Below are positions 51,094 to 61,077 of a stretch of DNA of 64,000 bases, piece by piece. How positions within the stretch are numbered: position 1 is the first letter of the stretch; every line of letters begins with the position of its first letter. Both the position numbers and the translations under genes were made by a program. The stretch is from assembly GCF_018403225.1 (NCBI RefSeq), contig NZ_BOSG01000004.1:434001-498000 (forward strand), written 5' to 3'. Source of the stretch: Paenibacillus sp. J23TS9 (GTDB taxonomy: Bacteria > Bacillota > Bacilli > Paenibacillales > Paenibacillaceae). The notes under the pieces were generated by a model that saw only the letters and a program-made list of their open reading frames with translations, did no database searches and was not told the origin of the DNA.

Positions 51094-51944
51094 GTATTCT
51101 GCCCTTACACCCTGCTCTGCAAGGAAAGACTGCAGTTATCACCGGTGGCTCCGGCGTGCTCTGCCATGCTATGGCTTTGGAGCTTGGACGCCAGGGTGCC
51201 CGTGTAGCCATCTTGAACCGGACCATCCAGAAAGGGGAACTTGTTGCCGAAGAAATTCGCGCAGCGGGAGGCACGGCCGCAGCAATCGCCTGCGATGTTA
51301 CAGATAAGGACAGTGTACCAGCAGCCGAGGAGTTGGTGCGCGAGCTGTTTGGCGGATGTGACATACTGATCAATGGAGCGGGAGGCAACCATCCAAGCGC
51401 GAATACGACAAACGAGATTTATCATACGGGTGATGAAGGTCTTCCGGATATCACCTCATTCTTTGATGTCAGCGTACAGGGATTCCGCAATGTTATGGAT
51501 CTGAATTTTATCGGGACCTTCCTCCCTACACAGATATTTGCTAAACATATGATTGGCCGCCCGGGAGCTACCGTACTTAATATCTCATCCATGAGCTCGG
51601 TAAGTCCGATGACAAAGGTACCTGCCTACAGCGCCGCCAAAGCCGCCATTAATAATTTCACGCAGTGGCTGGCCGTGCACTTGGCCGAATCCGGAATTCG
51701 CGTCAACGCCATGGCTCCGGGCTTCTTCCTGACGGAACAGAACCGTACACTGCTCACTCATGCGGATGGTTCACTCACTGAACGTTCGCATAAAATCATC
51801 ACCCACACGCCGATGCGGCGATTTGGTGTTCCCGAAGATTTGCTTGGTACCCTGCTCTGGCTCGTAGACGAATCCACTTCAGGATTTGTCACAGGAACGG
51901 TCATCCCCGTGGACGGCGGCTTTATGGCATATTCCGGCGTTTAA
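51090..51944 (+). CDS. SDR-family D-mannonate oxidoreductase (fructuronate reductase)
   Basis: A 284-residue short-chain dehydrogenase. The cofactor motif is [12 protein letters not shown] (residues 19-30), NGAGGNH follows, and the catalytic YSAAKAAI is near residue 180 with a preceding serine (NISSMSS). Because it overlaps uxuA and follows a GntR regulator, I infer the step fructuronate to mannonate, as for the SDR type UxuB in Bacillus. A terminator follows. Confidence 0.88.
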   Translation: MSILPLHPALQGKTAVITGGSGVLCHAMALELGRQGARVAILNRTIQKGELVAEEIRAAGGTAAAIACDVTDKDSVPAAEELVRELFGGCDILINGAGGNHPSANTTNEIYHTGDEGLPDITSFFDVSVQGFRNVMDLNFIGTFLPTQIFAKHMIGRPGATVLNISSMSSVSPMTKVPAYSAAKAAINNFTQWLAVHLAESGIRVNAMAPGFFLTEQNRTLLTHADGSLTERSHKIITHTPMRRFGVPEDLLGTLLWLVDESTSGFVTGTVIPVDGGFMAYSGV

Positions 51945-51965
51945 CCATACATATATCACAAGCAA

Positions 51966-52012
51966 AAGAGGGGCTGTCCAAGGTCATTCAGACCTTGCGA
52001 AGCCCCTCTTGA
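51966..52012. terminator. Bidirectional terminator uxu / pulA
   Basis: AAGAGGGGCT and AGCCCCTCTT pair perfectly, with an inner AAGGTC/GACCTT pair. It serves both convergent genes. Confidence 0.8.
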
Positions 52013-53971
52013 TTATGATTCAACAGACAATACAACCATTCCGATTCCTGATAGGGTCATCAGCTGCATCTGCAGTTCATGTACTTCTTCTTCACCGAAC
52101 AAAACGCTCCATTTCCCCAAATCAGGAAGCGTTATAATACTCTCACCCGGGCTACCGTGATAGAGAATATATAAGTGCTTGGAGGCGTCGCCTCCTGCAT
52201 GATTGCGAAGCGTGAAAGCCACGCTGCCGACTGGCGTCTCCTCAAATTCAAGATGTTCCCTGATCTCCGCCGCAGTACGCAAACGGAAAGCCGAATGCTC
52301 CTGCCGAAGCCGGATGACCTGCTGCATGTACCTGATATCACTTGGATGAGCGGCGCAGCGTTCCCAATCGAGCCAGTTTATCTCATCCGGTGATTTATAG
52401 CTGTTTTCCACTCCGTTTTTGGTCCGCATAAATTCCTGGCCTGCGTGAATAAACGGAATACCTTGGCTTGTCAAAATAATTGCCGACCCCAAACGATGCA
52501 TTTTTTGGCGCTCATCGTCTGTTCTCCCTTCCGTCGAAAGGACCAGCTTGTCCCACATCGTATGATTATCATGGCATTCCACATAATTGACGCTTTGAAC
52601 AGGTTCAACGGCGAACTGCCGCAGTTTGCCGTTATATTCAATTCCGCCTGCGATGCCTTTTCGGATATCATTCTCGAATCCGCTTGCACCGCTGATAAAG
52701 CCCTTGTTCTCATGGATAAAAATGCTCCCTTTGATTGCATCTCTTAATCCATCATTGAATTGTCCGATTCCCGGAAGCTGCCGGGCATTCATCTGATTAG
52801 CCCGCTTCTCAGCCATCAGTACGGTATTCATGTTCCAGCCCTCTCCGATGGTGATGATAGAAGGATCGATTTCATCCAGACGCTGGCGGATTTCATTCAT
52901 CGTTTCAATATCCATCAACCCCATCAAATCAAACCGGAAGCCATCAATATGATACTCTTTTACCCAATGAAGAATGGAATCCACAATGAATTTGCGGCCC
53001 ATTTTCCGCTCCGAAGCAAATTCATTACCGCAAAATGCCCCGTTCGAGAGAGAACCATCCTCTTTATAACGCAAATAATAGCCAGGGACAAGCTTCGTAA
53101 AGTTAATCAGGTACCAGTCATATACATGGTTATACACCACATCCATAATGACCCGTAAGCCCTTGTCATGAAGTGTCTGTATCATCTGCTTCATTTCCGT
53201 AATCCGCACGGAAGGCTCATACGGATCCGTCGCATATGAACCTTCCGGAGCATTATAGTTTTTCGGGTCATAACCCCAATTGTACTGAGGCAGGTCCAGC
53301 CTTGATTCATCAACACTTTCGGTAGAATAGTCATACACGGGTAACAATTGGACATGAGTAACCCCAAGACTTCGGATATGATCGAGTCCTGTCGGTATAT
53401 TTTTGGGACCCTTTGTCCCTTCCTCAGCTAAACCGAGATACTTCCCCGGATGGGAAATCCCGCTGCCCGGATGAATGGACAAATCCCTCACATGCAGCTC
53501 ATAGATTACCGCGTCCACTGGAGAATGCAGAGGAGGCTTGTCTTTTGTCCAGTGACTTGGATCTGTAGCCGAGAAATCCAAGATTGCCCCCCTGTCCCCA
53601 TTAATGCCAACGGCTGCCGCGTAAGGGTCCACCGCCTCATTCCACTGCTCGCCAACCTTCACCTTATACTTATATCCAATGCCTTTGTAATCGCCTTCAA
53701 GATGAAGTATCCAGGTCCCCCCGACATCCCGGGTCATCTCCATCTCCTCTGCAAACGTACAAGCCCAAACCGGATAGAGCATTACCTTCGCTTCGGAAGC
53801 TGTGGGAGCCCATAATCGAAACCTCGTTTCTTCCGGCGTATAACGCATGCCAAGATCGTCGCCATCGTAAGCAAAAAGCTCGTCAAACGCTGCATCAAAT
53901 ACAGAAACGCCGTTCGTGACCGCCGGATCACCGTAGTCTATAACGACATCATGTTCCTTTTGTACTGCCAC
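52013..53971 (-). CDS. pulA: Type I pullulanase
   Basis: A 652-residue GH13_14 enzyme that hydrolyses alpha-1,6 links in pullulan and branched glucans. It has the type I marker YNWGYDPKNYNAPEGSY, the catalytic aspartate in IDGFRFDLMGLMD, a glutamate in ITIGEGWNM and YVECHDNHTMWDK. An N-terminal CBM48 domain (FRLWAPTASEAKVMLYPVW) precedes. No signal peptide, so it acts inside the cell. I start at GTG 53971, eight bases after GGAGAG; a GTG three codons earlier touches the site. Confidence 0.95.
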   Translation of the reverse strand: MAVQKEHDVVIDYGDPAVTNGVSVFDAAFDELFAYDGDDLGMRYTPEETRFRLWAPTASEAKVMLYPVWACTFAEEMEMTRDVGGTWILHLEGDYKGIGYKYKVKVGEQWNEAVDPYAAAVGINGDRGAILDFSATDPSHWTKDKPPLHSPVDAVIYELHVRDLSIHPGSGISHPGKYLGLAEEGTKGPKNIPTGLDHIRSLGVTHVQLLPVYDYSTESVDESRLDLPQYNWGYDPKNYNAPEGSYATDPYEPSVRITEMKQMIQTLHDKGLRVIMDVVYNHVYDWYLINFTKLVPGYYLRYKEDGSLSNGAFCGNEFASERKMGRKFIVDSILHWVKEYHIDGFRFDLMGLMDIETMNEIRQRLDEIDPSIITIGEGWNMNTVLMAEKRANQMNARQLPGIGQFNDGLRDAIKGSIFIHENKGFISGASGFENDIRKGIAGGIEYNGKLRQFAVEPVQSVNYVECHDNHTMWDKLVLSTEGRTDDERQKMHRLGSAIILTSQGIPFIHAGQEFMRTKNGVENSYKSPDEINWLDWERCAAHPSDIRYMQQVIRLRQEHSAFRLRTAAEIREHLEFEETPVGSVAFTLRNHAGGDASKHLYILYHGSPGESIITLPDLGKWSVLFGEEEVHELQMQLMTLSGIGMVVLSVES

Positions 53972-54283
53972 TTCAGCCACTCTCCAATATTTAAGTAATT
54001 ATGTCCATTATAGCAAGCAACACTGGAGGTTGCGTCAGCTTTTTTTAGATGGAAAGTCCATCTGTATTGTCCACCTCAGTAAATACCCTATTGTGTTTTG
54101 ATTGACCCTTTTAAAGGTATGTATGGATAAAATTCCGATTATGAATATACTCGTAAGATGGCGTTTTTATGCAAAATAAAAAGGAGTCATACACATGACT
54201 CCTTTCGATTCGTGCCCCTAAGAATATAAGCCCGTCCAGCTACAGACTAAATGAATATCGGCTTTCAGATGCGAGTTAGTGGC
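53972..54283. other. Intergenic region pulA / trmH
   Basis: About 310 AT-rich bases that should hold the pulA promoter and, near 54174-54205, the terminator of the methyltransferase gene. I see no small gene, repeat or conserved RNA in it. Confidence 0.4.
54174..54205 (-). terminator. Terminator after the TrmH-family gene
   Basis: On the minus strand AAAGGAGTCAT and ATGACTCCTTT pair around GTGT, followed by TTATTTTG. Confidence 0.7.
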
Positions 54284-55078
54284 CTATTGAAAATGCCGCT
54301 GCCGCATCGCCTCAAACAGCATCACCGTCGAAGCCATGGCCACATTCAGCGACTCCGCCTGGCCTTTCATCGGAATAATCAGCGATTCGTCCACCAGCTT
54401 CTGCGCTTCCACCGACACGCCCTTTGCTTCATTGCCTAAGAGCAGCCAAGATGGTCCGGTAAAATCATACCCATAACAGGTTGATGTTGCCTGCAGGCTT
54501 GTACTGATGATGCGCACACCATTCTCTTTAGCTTGAGGCAGCAGCTCCAGCAAATCCCCCTCCACGACTGGCAGATGAAAAATCGACCCCATCGTGGAGC
54601 GAATCGTTTTCGGATTATAGATATCCGCCGAACCGCGTCCTATGATCACGCCGTCAGCTCCCGCTGCATCTGCCGTGCGGATAATGGTGCCGACGTTGCC
54701 GGGATCCTGAACACCATCAAGAACGATAACCAGACTGTTTTCCAGCTGCAGAAGCACGTCAATGTCAGTCGGCCGTTTTCTGACGACCGCAAACACAGGC
54801 TGCGGTGTTTTTGTATCCGAGCATTTAGCAATGACTGCTGCTGACACACCAATCCATTGCACTTCCGTATCTGTTTTTGCCATCTGGGAAGAGAGCTCTG
54901 AGGGAATACCCTGCTCCACATCAAAGGCCACGCATTCCAGATCAGCCCCCGACCGCAAAGCTTCCTGCACCAAATGAATGCCCTCAATTACATATTTATG
55001 CTGCTTGTCCCGGTGCTTCTTCTCAAGCAGCTGCGCCCATTCCTTCACGCGGGGATTTTGCGGTGATAATATATCCAT
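54284..55078 (-). CDS. TrmH/SpoU-family RNA methyltransferase
   Basis: A 264-residue SAM-dependent enzyme that methylates rRNA or tRNA ribose. Residues 1-90 are an RNA-binding domain (SPQNPRVKEWAQLLEKKHRD). The SpoU knot motifs follow: LDGVQDPGNVGTIIRTADAA, LLLGNEAKGVS and IPMKGQAESLNVAMA. The position next to sspI, divergent from it across the ktrA-like gene, resembles the YsgA region in Bacillus. Target base unknown. Confidence 0.9.
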   Translation of the reverse strand: MDILSPQNPRVKEWAQLLEKKHRDKQHKYVIEGIHLVQEALRSGADLECVAFDVEQGIPSELSSQMAKTDTEVQWIGVSAAVIAKCSDTKTPQPVFAVVRKRPTDIDVLLQLENSLVIVLDGVQDPGNVGTIIRTADAAGADGVIIGRGSADIYNPKTIRSTMGSIFHLPVVEGDLLELLPQAKENGVRIISTSLQATSTCYGYDFTGPSWLLLGNEAKGVSVEAQKLVDESLIIPMKGQAESLNVAMASTVMLFEAMRQRHFQ

Positions 55079-55124
55079 GAATACCGTCCTTTTGCTTGCT
55101 CATAAGCTTAATATGCCCGTAGCA

Positions 55125-55787
55125 TCACTTTGGATACGCGAGCTCCAGCTTTGTCAGATCTCTTTTCTCTCCCACAATGACGAGGATATCGCCTTCTTCA
55201 AGAAGGTCATCCGCATACGGTGAAATATTCATTTTATTTCCGCGCTTGATTGCCATGACGTTACAGCCAAACCTTGCGCGCACGTCCAGCTCTTTCAGGT
55301 TTTTGCCAACCATATCCTGTGAAGCCTTCATTTCAACTATGCTGTAATCATCAGAAATTTCAATGTAATCCAAAATATTAGGAGAAGTTAGATGATGCGC
55401 AACCCTCATGCCCATATCCCGCTCCGGATAAATAACCTTGTCTGCGCCGATTTTATTCAGCACCTTGCCGTGGAGCTCGTTTTGAGCCTTGACAATAATC
55501 GTCTCCACGCCGATATCTTTGAGAATAAGCGTTGTCAGAATACTCGATTGGATATCCTCACCGATCGCAACAACCACTACATCGAAATTCCGAATACCGA
55601 GCGCACGCAGCGCTTCCTCATCCGTGGAATCGGCTGATACGGCATGTGTTACAATATTGGAAACCGCCTGGGTACGCTGCTCATCCGAATCAATAGCCAG
55701 GACATCGAATCCCATCTCGCTGAGCGCGTTGGCTACACTAAATCCGAAACGCCCCATACCTATGACGGCGTACTGCTTTTTCGCCAT
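55125..55787 (-). CDS. ktrA: KtrA/TrkA-type potassium uptake regulatory subunit
   Basis: A 220-residue RCK protein. The N-terminal Rossmann domain has GMGRFGFSVANAL (NAD/ATP-binding glycines) and the acidic DVLAIDSDEQR. The C-terminal RCK_C domain is at about 140-215 (MKASQDMVGKNLKELDVRAR, EGDILVIVGEKRDLTK). It gates a KtrB-type potassium channel, but no channel gene is next to it, as is true for KtrC in Bacillus. Hence ktrC is an alternative name. Confidence 0.87.
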   Translation of the reverse strand: MAKKQYAVIGMGRFGFSVANALSEMGFDVLAIDSDEQRTQAVSNIVTHAVSADSTDEEALRALGIRNFDVVVVAIGEDIQSSILTTLILKDIGVETIIVKAQNELHGKVLNKIGADKVIYPERDMGMRVAHHLTSPNILDYIEISDDYSIVEMKASQDMVGKNLKELDVRARFGCNVMAIKRGNKMNISPYADDLLEEGDILVIVGEKRDLTKLELAYPK

Positions 55788-55916
55788 TTTTTAACCCCCC
55801 GGGTTATAGAAGTCTATCCTGATTATTATATCACAGAGCACAAAAAACTTGAATTTTGGTCCGCCTCACGGGGAACATTATGAAGGCACCATGATCTTTT
55901 GGATGGAGGGAAAATA

Positions 55917-56150
55917 ATGCCGATTACACTTGATTTGCGCCAGGCCATCGTTCACAAAGTGCATGGCAGCAATGATGCGGATCTCCGCGGGATGATCGAA
56001 GGCTCGGTGGACGGACCGGAGCAGGCTCTGCCTGGGCTCGGAGTTATTTTTGAAATGATCTGGAAGAACATTGATACGAAAAAGCAGGATGAACTGGTCC
56101 ACATCGTGCAAGAGCATCTAAAGACGGTAACCCCTGGTCCATTGACCTGA
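55917..56150 (+). CDS. sspI: Small acid-soluble spore protein SspI
   Basis: Seventy-seven residues. The family core is LRQAIVHKVHGSNDADL, then ALPGLGVIFEMIWKNID and KKQDELVHIVQEHL. SspI is a minor SASP of spores. GGAGGG precedes the ATG at 55917; an upstream start would include this site. A terminator shared with prfC follows. Expected to be forespore-expressed, but I could not assign a good sigma-G promoter. Confidence 0.93.
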   Translation: MPITLDLRQAIVHKVHGSNDADLRGMIEGSVDGPEQALPGLGVIFEMIWKNIDTKKQDELVHIVQEHLKTVTPGPLT

Positions 56151-56164
56151 TTCCTTAGCAAAAT

Positions 56165-56196
56165 AAAACCCTTCGCGGCTTTCGCGAAGGGTTTTC
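56165..56196. terminator. Bidirectional terminator sspI / prfC
   Basis: AAACCCTTCGCG and CGCGAAGGGTTT pair perfectly around GCTTT, with A and T runs. Confidence 0.8.
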
Positions 56197-56203
56197 ACTA
56201 TAA

Positions 56204-57787
56204 TTAAGGAGCTGTGTCCAGGAACTTGGCGTTCGGATTTTTATCCATGGCCGTACGCATCGCATATTCATTTTCAAAAAGGACGACATAGTTGCCCTTC
56301 TTATCCTTGACCAGCGTGGAGTTGATCCGGAATTTGCTTGGATCGATGTCCTTATCGATAATCCAGCGTGCAAACTGATATGGCATCCGCTGCAGCTGTA
56401 CATCTACGCCGTATTCGCCCTTCATCCGGTATTCGAATACCTCGAACTGGAGCTGGCCCACAACGCCGAGAATGGTATCATCGAAGCTGACGGTACGGAA
56501 CACTTGGATCGTCCCCTCTTCTGTCAGCTGATCAATCCCCTTCTGATACTGCTTATGCTTCAGTGCATTCTTAACCGTCACCTTGGCAAAAATCTCAGGT
56601 GAGAAGGTTGGCATCTCATCAAATACCACTTCACTTCCCTGGCTGAGCGAATCCCCAATACGGAAAATGCCCGGATCAAAGAGACCGATAATGTCACCCG
56701 GATACGCCTCTTCGACGATATCCCGGTCCTGTGCCAGGAACTGCTGCGGCTGCGACAGCTTGATATCCTTTCCCGCACGAACATGCTTAACACTCATGCC
56801 GCGCTGGAACTTACCGGACACGATCCGCATGAAAGCGATCCGGTCGCGGTGAGCCGGGTTCATGTTCGCCTGGATTTTGAAAACATATCCGGAGAATTTC
56901 TCATCCGAAGGCTCAATCACGCCAGCGGTACTGGTACGCGGCTGTGGTTTCGGTGCCAGCTGCAGGAAGTTCTCAAGGAACGTCTGCACACCAAAGTTGT
57001 TAATCGCGCTTCCGAAGAAGACCGGTGTCAATTCCCCTTTAAGGACTTTATCCATGTCAAAAGGATCGCCCGCAACGTCCAGCAGCTCAAGATCTTGGCA
57101 CAGCTGGTCATGCAGGTACTCTCCGGCCATTTCACGAATAACCGAATCATTGTAGTCCTCAACCTTTTGCACTTTAATCGTGGAATGGTCGTTGCCTTGG
57201 AAAAGCTCGACCTGGTTTTTCATCCGGTCGTACACGCCGCATAGTTCGCGTCCTGTACCAATCGGCCAGTTCATAGGAACAGAGCGGATACCGAGGACCT
57301 GCTCAAGCTCTTCCATCAGCTCAAACGGGTTACGTCCTTCACGATCCAATTTATTGATGAATGTAAAAATCGGAATCCCGCGCTTCGCACATACCTGGAA
57401 CAGCTTAATGGTCTGTGCTTCGACACCTTTGGCAACGTCAATCAGCATGACAGCACTGTCGGCTGCCGTCAACGTACGATAGGTGTCTTCACTGAAGTCT
57501 TGGTGACCCGGTGTATCCAGAATGTTGATGCGATGACCCATATAATCAAACTGCATCACGGAAGAAGTTACCGAGATCCCCCGCTGTTTCTCGATTTCCA
57601 TCCAGTCACTGGTTGCATGCTTGCTGGCTTTACGGGCTTTAACTGTACCGGCTAACCGGATAGCTCCCCCGAATAGCAGCAGCTTTTCTGTCAATGTTGT
57701 TTTACCCGCATCCGGGTGGGAAATGATTGCGAATGTTCTTCGCTTTTCAACTTCCTGCTGCAAGGCCTGATCTATCGCTTTGCTCAT
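56204..57787 (-). CDS. prfC: Peptide chain release factor 3
   Basis: A 527-residue translational GTPase that removes RF1/RF2 after termination. G1 is SHPDAGKTTLTEKL, G3 is ILDTPGHQDFSEDTYRTL, and G4 is FINKLDREG. The C-terminal EF-G-like and RF3-specific domains follow (GQLQFEVFEYRMKGEYGVDV). ATG 57787 follows AAGGGAATA. Length agrees with RF3. RF3 is not universal in Firmicutes. Confidence 0.96.
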   Translation of the reverse strand: MSKAIDQALQQEVEKRRTFAIISHPDAGKTTLTEKLLLFGGAIRLAGTVKARKASKHATSDWMEIEKQRGISVTSSVMQFDYMGHRINILDTPGHQDFSEDTYRTLTAADSAVMLIDVAKGVEAQTIKLFQVCAKRGIPIFTFINKLDREGRNPFELMEELEQVLGIRSVPMNWPIGTGRELCGVYDRMKNQVELFQGNDHSTIKVQKVEDYNDSVIREMAGEYLHDQLCQDLELLDVAGDPFDMDKVLKGELTPVFFGSAINNFGVQTFLENFLQLAPKPQPRTSTAGVIEPSDEKFSGYVFKIQANMNPAHRDRIAFMRIVSGKFQRGMSVKHVRAGKDIKLSQPQQFLAQDRDIVEEAYPGDIIGLFDPGIFRIGDSLSQGSEVVFDEMPTFSPEIFAKVTVKNALKHKQYQKGIDQLTEEGTIQVFRTVSFDDTILGVVGQLQFEVFEYRMKGEYGVDVQLQRMPYQFARWIIDKDIDPSKFRINSTLVKDKKGNYVVLFENEYAMRTAMDKNPNAKFLDTAP

Positions 57788-57893
57788 TTCACTATTCCCT
57801 TCATAACTAAAGTCATGTCTATTATTGTACCACAATCCATACGCAAATCACCCCATGCAAGAGCTGCATGAGGATGATTTATTTTCATATTCA

Positions 57894-59453
57894 TTATTTA
57901 TTCAGCTGCCAAACCACGTTGTCTTCATCTTGTCCGTTGACCGGCCACCAGTGAAAGCCATCCTCAGCAAGCAATTGATCTGCTTCTTTAGGACCCCATG
58001 AACCTGCAGGATAATGGCAAGGTCCTTCAGCATCCTGCTTCCAGGCTTGCGCAATGCGGTCCACGAAGGACCATGCGGAGGCAACTTCGTCCCAACGGGT
58101 AAAGTATGTCGAATCTCCGCGTGCCGCATCATGCAGCAGACGCTCATATGCTTCTGGCGAGTTGATACCTACCATGCAGCTTTGGCAGAAATCCATTGCC
58201 AGCGGCTCAATTTCAGACTCAGAACCCGGTTTCTTCGCATTGATCTTTACATAGATGCCTTCCATCGGATTGACACGGATAACCAAGAGGTTGGGTTCAA
58301 GCTTGTGCTTTTGTCCAAGATATACGTTATTCGGCATGCCTTGGAATTCAACAACGATCTCGGTTGTTTTGACTGGAAGTCTCTTGCCAGTACGGATGTA
58401 GAATGGAACACCCGCCCAACGGAAATTATCCACGAATACGCGAGCCATAAAGTATGTTTCGGTATTGGACTGTGGATCCACTTTATCTTCATCGCGGTAA
58501 GCCGGTAAATCACGACCACGTGAACTGCCCTGTACATATTGTCCGCGGACAACGTTTTTCTTCACTTCTTCCCCATTGGCATAAGGACGGAGTGAGCGGA
58601 GTACTTTCACCTTCTCATCACGGATATCCTCCGGAAGCAGACGGCTAGGCGGCTCCATAGCAACCATCGTGAGCATTTGCAGCATATGATTTTGTCCCAT
58701 ATCACGCAGCGCCCCGGCATGATCATAATATCCGCCGCGTTCTTCAACACCGACGGTCTCACCGAGAGTGATTTGTATGTTCGAAATATGCTTATTGTTC
58801 CACAGCGGTTCAAAGAAAGCATTTGCGAAACGGATCACTTCGATGTTTTGAACCATTTCCTTGCCGAGATAATGGTCAATCCGGTAAATCTCTTCTTCCT
58901 TAAATACCTGGCGGATTTGTTCATTCAGCTCTTCAGCCGATTTCAGATCGTAACCGAAAGGTTTCTCGATTACAAGCCGCTGCCAGCCAGCGCCTTCCAG
59001 CATGCCGCCTTTTTGCAGGTTAAAGGACACGCTGCCGAACAGTTCAGGAGCAAGTGCCAGGTAGAAAATACGGTTGCCTGGAATATGGAAACGTTCTTCC
59101 AATGCGATGGTTTGTTCGTTCAGTTCACGGAAGCCATCCACATTGTTGATATCCAGGGATTTATATTCAAAATGCTGTGCAAATAATTTGAAATCTTCAT
59201 TATTTTCCGCTTTGTACCGGCAAAATTCCTGAATGGAGTTATAAATATCCTCACGGAATTCTTCCTGTGTACGCGGACGCCGCGCCACGCCGATAACGGC
59301 AAAGTCCTCAGCCAGCTTTCCTTCACGGTATAAACTATAAATCGCCGGAAACAGCTTGCGTTTAGCCAAATCCCCGGTTGCTCCAAAAATAAAAAATACA
59401 GCGCCTGGTGTTTGCAACATTTCCAAATTTTTATTTTCAGCCATGGCCCTCAT
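57894..59453 (-). CDS. zwf: Glucose-6-phosphate dehydrogenase
   Basis: A 519-residue enzyme, first step of the oxidative pentose phosphate pathway. The cofactor motif is FIFGATGDLAKRKLFPA and the active-site motif RIDHYLGKE. GKRLPVKTTEIVVEF follows. AGGAAAG lies five bases before the ATG at 59453; a second ATG three codons on is also possible. Monocistronic. Confidence 0.97.
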   Translation of the reverse strand: MRAMAENKNLEMLQTPGAVFFIFGATGDLAKRKLFPAIYSLYREGKLAEDFAVIGVARRPRTQEEFREDIYNSIQEFCRYKAENNEDFKLFAQHFEYKSLDINNVDGFRELNEQTIALEERFHIPGNRIFYLALAPELFGSVSFNLQKGGMLEGAGWQRLVIEKPFGYDLKSAEELNEQIRQVFKEEEIYRIDHYLGKEMVQNIEVIRFANAFFEPLWNNKHISNIQITLGETVGVEERGGYYDHAGALRDMGQNHMLQMLTMVAMEPPSRLLPEDIRDEKVKVLRSLRPYANGEEVKKNVVRGQYVQGSSRGRDLPAYRDEDKVDPQSNTETYFMARVFVDNFRWAGVPFYIRTGKRLPVKTTEIVVEFQGMPNNVYLGQKHKLEPNLLVIRVNPMEGIYVKINAKKPGSESEIEPLAMDFCQSCMVGINSPEAYERLLHDAARGDSTYFTRWDEVASAWSFVDRIAQAWKQDAEGPCHYPAGSWGPKEADQLLAEDGFHWWPVNGQDEDNVVWQLNK

Positions 59454-59692
59454 TCTTTCCTATGTAGTATAGTGTATTTTTTTATACAAAAAAGGAATTG
59501 ATACCCGCACTCCTACAGGTACAAGCATTTTCTAGCGATTATAGATGATTCAGCTCCGCTGAAAATGGTAATTCCTATAATCGTAAAAATGATGTTACGT
59601 CATTTTAGCATATTCATGAAAATGATGCTATTAGTTTTCTTACAAAAATACTCAGATATTATGACCATTCTTTACAAAATGAATCCCTTATT

Positions 59693-60457
59693 TCAATATT
59701 CGATCGTGATCATGGGGAGCCCAATGGTGACGCGGTTTTTCCCGCTCATATCATCCTCATGGACAGCTACCTGCATGTTCAGCCATGTGTTTCCACTTCT
59801 TACACGCGAGGTGAGAGACGGCACTTGATAAGCATTACTTACCGTTGTTGCGTCCTCATAAGTTTCCTTTTGAACAGCTTCCATTGTATTTTGCAGACTG
59901 CCTTCAATACGATTCATCGTATCTGCAGCCTTTACTTTATCATGATCATTAGCGTTTCCCTGTAAGGATGCATTCCATTCAGCTTTAATGCCTGAATCAC
60001 GCATTTTCTGGCCGTATTGCTCTTGCAGCTCGGAGAGATTGCTCCATTGCGCAGGATCATCAGCCTCCAATTGGATAATAACATAACTTTGATCAGCGGA
60101 AATCTCCTGCCAGTTAAAACGTATATTCACCGCATTTTTTTCGTCGATAACCCGATAGGTTGTATGTCCGTTCTCCATCAGTTCATTTATAGGTGACAAT
60201 TGAAGTGATTGGGATAATTTCTGGGCAGCAGCTTCGGCACCCTCTCCCCCGCTTCCATCCCATGCGCCCTGCCATTTTACAACGACACGCACCGGCCGAT
60301 CCACCACTTGGTTCCCGAGGTCAAGCAGCGTGCGCAGCTCAGCATGCTCAGCCTTGGCTTCTGCTGTTGTCATTCCGTTCCAGAAATAACCCAGCATGCA
60401 TCCCAATACGGTCATACATACCAAACCAACGCCCGTCCATTTAGCTGCTGACTTCAT
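59693..60457 (-). CDS. ywmB: YwmB-family protein
   Basis: A 254-residue exported or membrane-anchored protein. A hydrophobic N-terminus (GVGLVCMTVLGCMLGYFWNG) is followed by the YwmB domain, a TBP-like fold (VRVVVKWQGAW, INIRFNWQEI-like AVNIRFNWQEISADQSYVII, IKAEWNASLQGN). Function unknown. A Bacillus homologue lies near the ATP synthase operon and murAA, a different place. An AT-rich spacer lies downstream. Confidence 0.85.
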   Translation of the reverse strand: MKSAAKWTGVGLVCMTVLGCMLGYFWNGMTTAEAKAEHAELRTLLDLGNQVVDRPVRVVVKWQGAWDGSGGEGAEAAAQKLSQSLQLSPINELMENGHTTYRVIDEKNAVNIRFNWQEISADQSYVIIQLEADDPAQWSNLSELQEQYGQKMRDSGIKAEWNASLQGNANDHDKVKAADTMNRIEGSLQNTMEAVQKETYEDATTVSNAYQVPSLTSRVRSGNTWLNMQVAVHEDDMSGKNRVTIGLPMITIEY

Positions 60458-60628
60458 ACCCTATCCATCCCCTCGACCCTAAACTATCAATCTACTAAAA
60501 AGGATGTCCGGGATCAGAGACTTTTATACCTTATGTGGTACGGATAATTGGGTGAATGACCATGGCGCATAAACCTAAGCATGAATACATTGATAACAAA
60601 AATATAAGAGGGAGGATTGACCTTTTAC

Positions 60629-60982
60629 ATGATCCCTGTTTACCCCCTTTCAGAGGATAACATCCTTCAGCATCGCGGCAAAATGGTGCTGGCATGTACA
60701 CATGACGGCAGAACCTTCATCGGGAGATTAACACATTGCAAAGATGGTCACATCATATTGAATGGTGAGAATGAAACGGCTTTACATGCGGCTAATGTCA
60801 AAACCACCAAGAAACGTCCAAACGCGGTCAAGAGTAAAAAGCCTGCACCCAAAGCCCAGGTTCGAGCACTATATCCTCCTTATGGCTATGGGTACGGCTA
60901 TCCGTCTTATGGCTATGGTTTCGGCTATGGCTCCGGTCTTGCCCTAAGTCTCGGTTTGCTTGCACTGCTCTTTTTAATCTGA
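60629..60982 (+). CDS. Small basic protein with Tyr/Gly-rich repeat and C-terminal helix
   Basis: A 117-residue protein: a beta-rich N-terminal domain (MIPVYPLSEDNILQHRGKMV, THDGRTFIGRLTHCKDGHII), a very basic linker (KTTKKRPNAVKSKKPAPKAQ), a YGYGYGYPSYGYGFGYGSG repeat and a final hydrophobic helix (LALSLGLLALLFLI). The pattern resembles spore-surface or coat proteins, but I know no family. GGGAGG is 13 bases before the ATG; a TTG four codons earlier is an alternative start. A terminator follows. Confidence 0.65.
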   Translation: MIPVYPLSEDNILQHRGKMVLACTHDGRTFIGRLTHCKDGHIILNGENETALHAANVKTTKKRPNAVKSKKPAPKAQVRALYPPYGYGYGYPSYGYGFGYGSGLALSLGLLALLFLI

Positions 60983-60984
60983 AA

Positions 60985-61060
60985 AATAAAATGCACCCGC
61001 TGCTGCTTCCCCAGGATCCTTATCAGGTTCTCGGTTGGCACCAGCGGGTGCATTTTTCTT
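60985..61060. terminator. Bidirectional terminator
   Basis: AAAATGCACCCGCTG and CAGCGGGTGCATTTT pair around a loop of about 37 bases with A and T runs on both sides. It serves the Tyr/Gly-rich gene and liaR. Confidence 0.75.
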
Positions 61061-61077
61061 TGAGCAATGAATCTACT

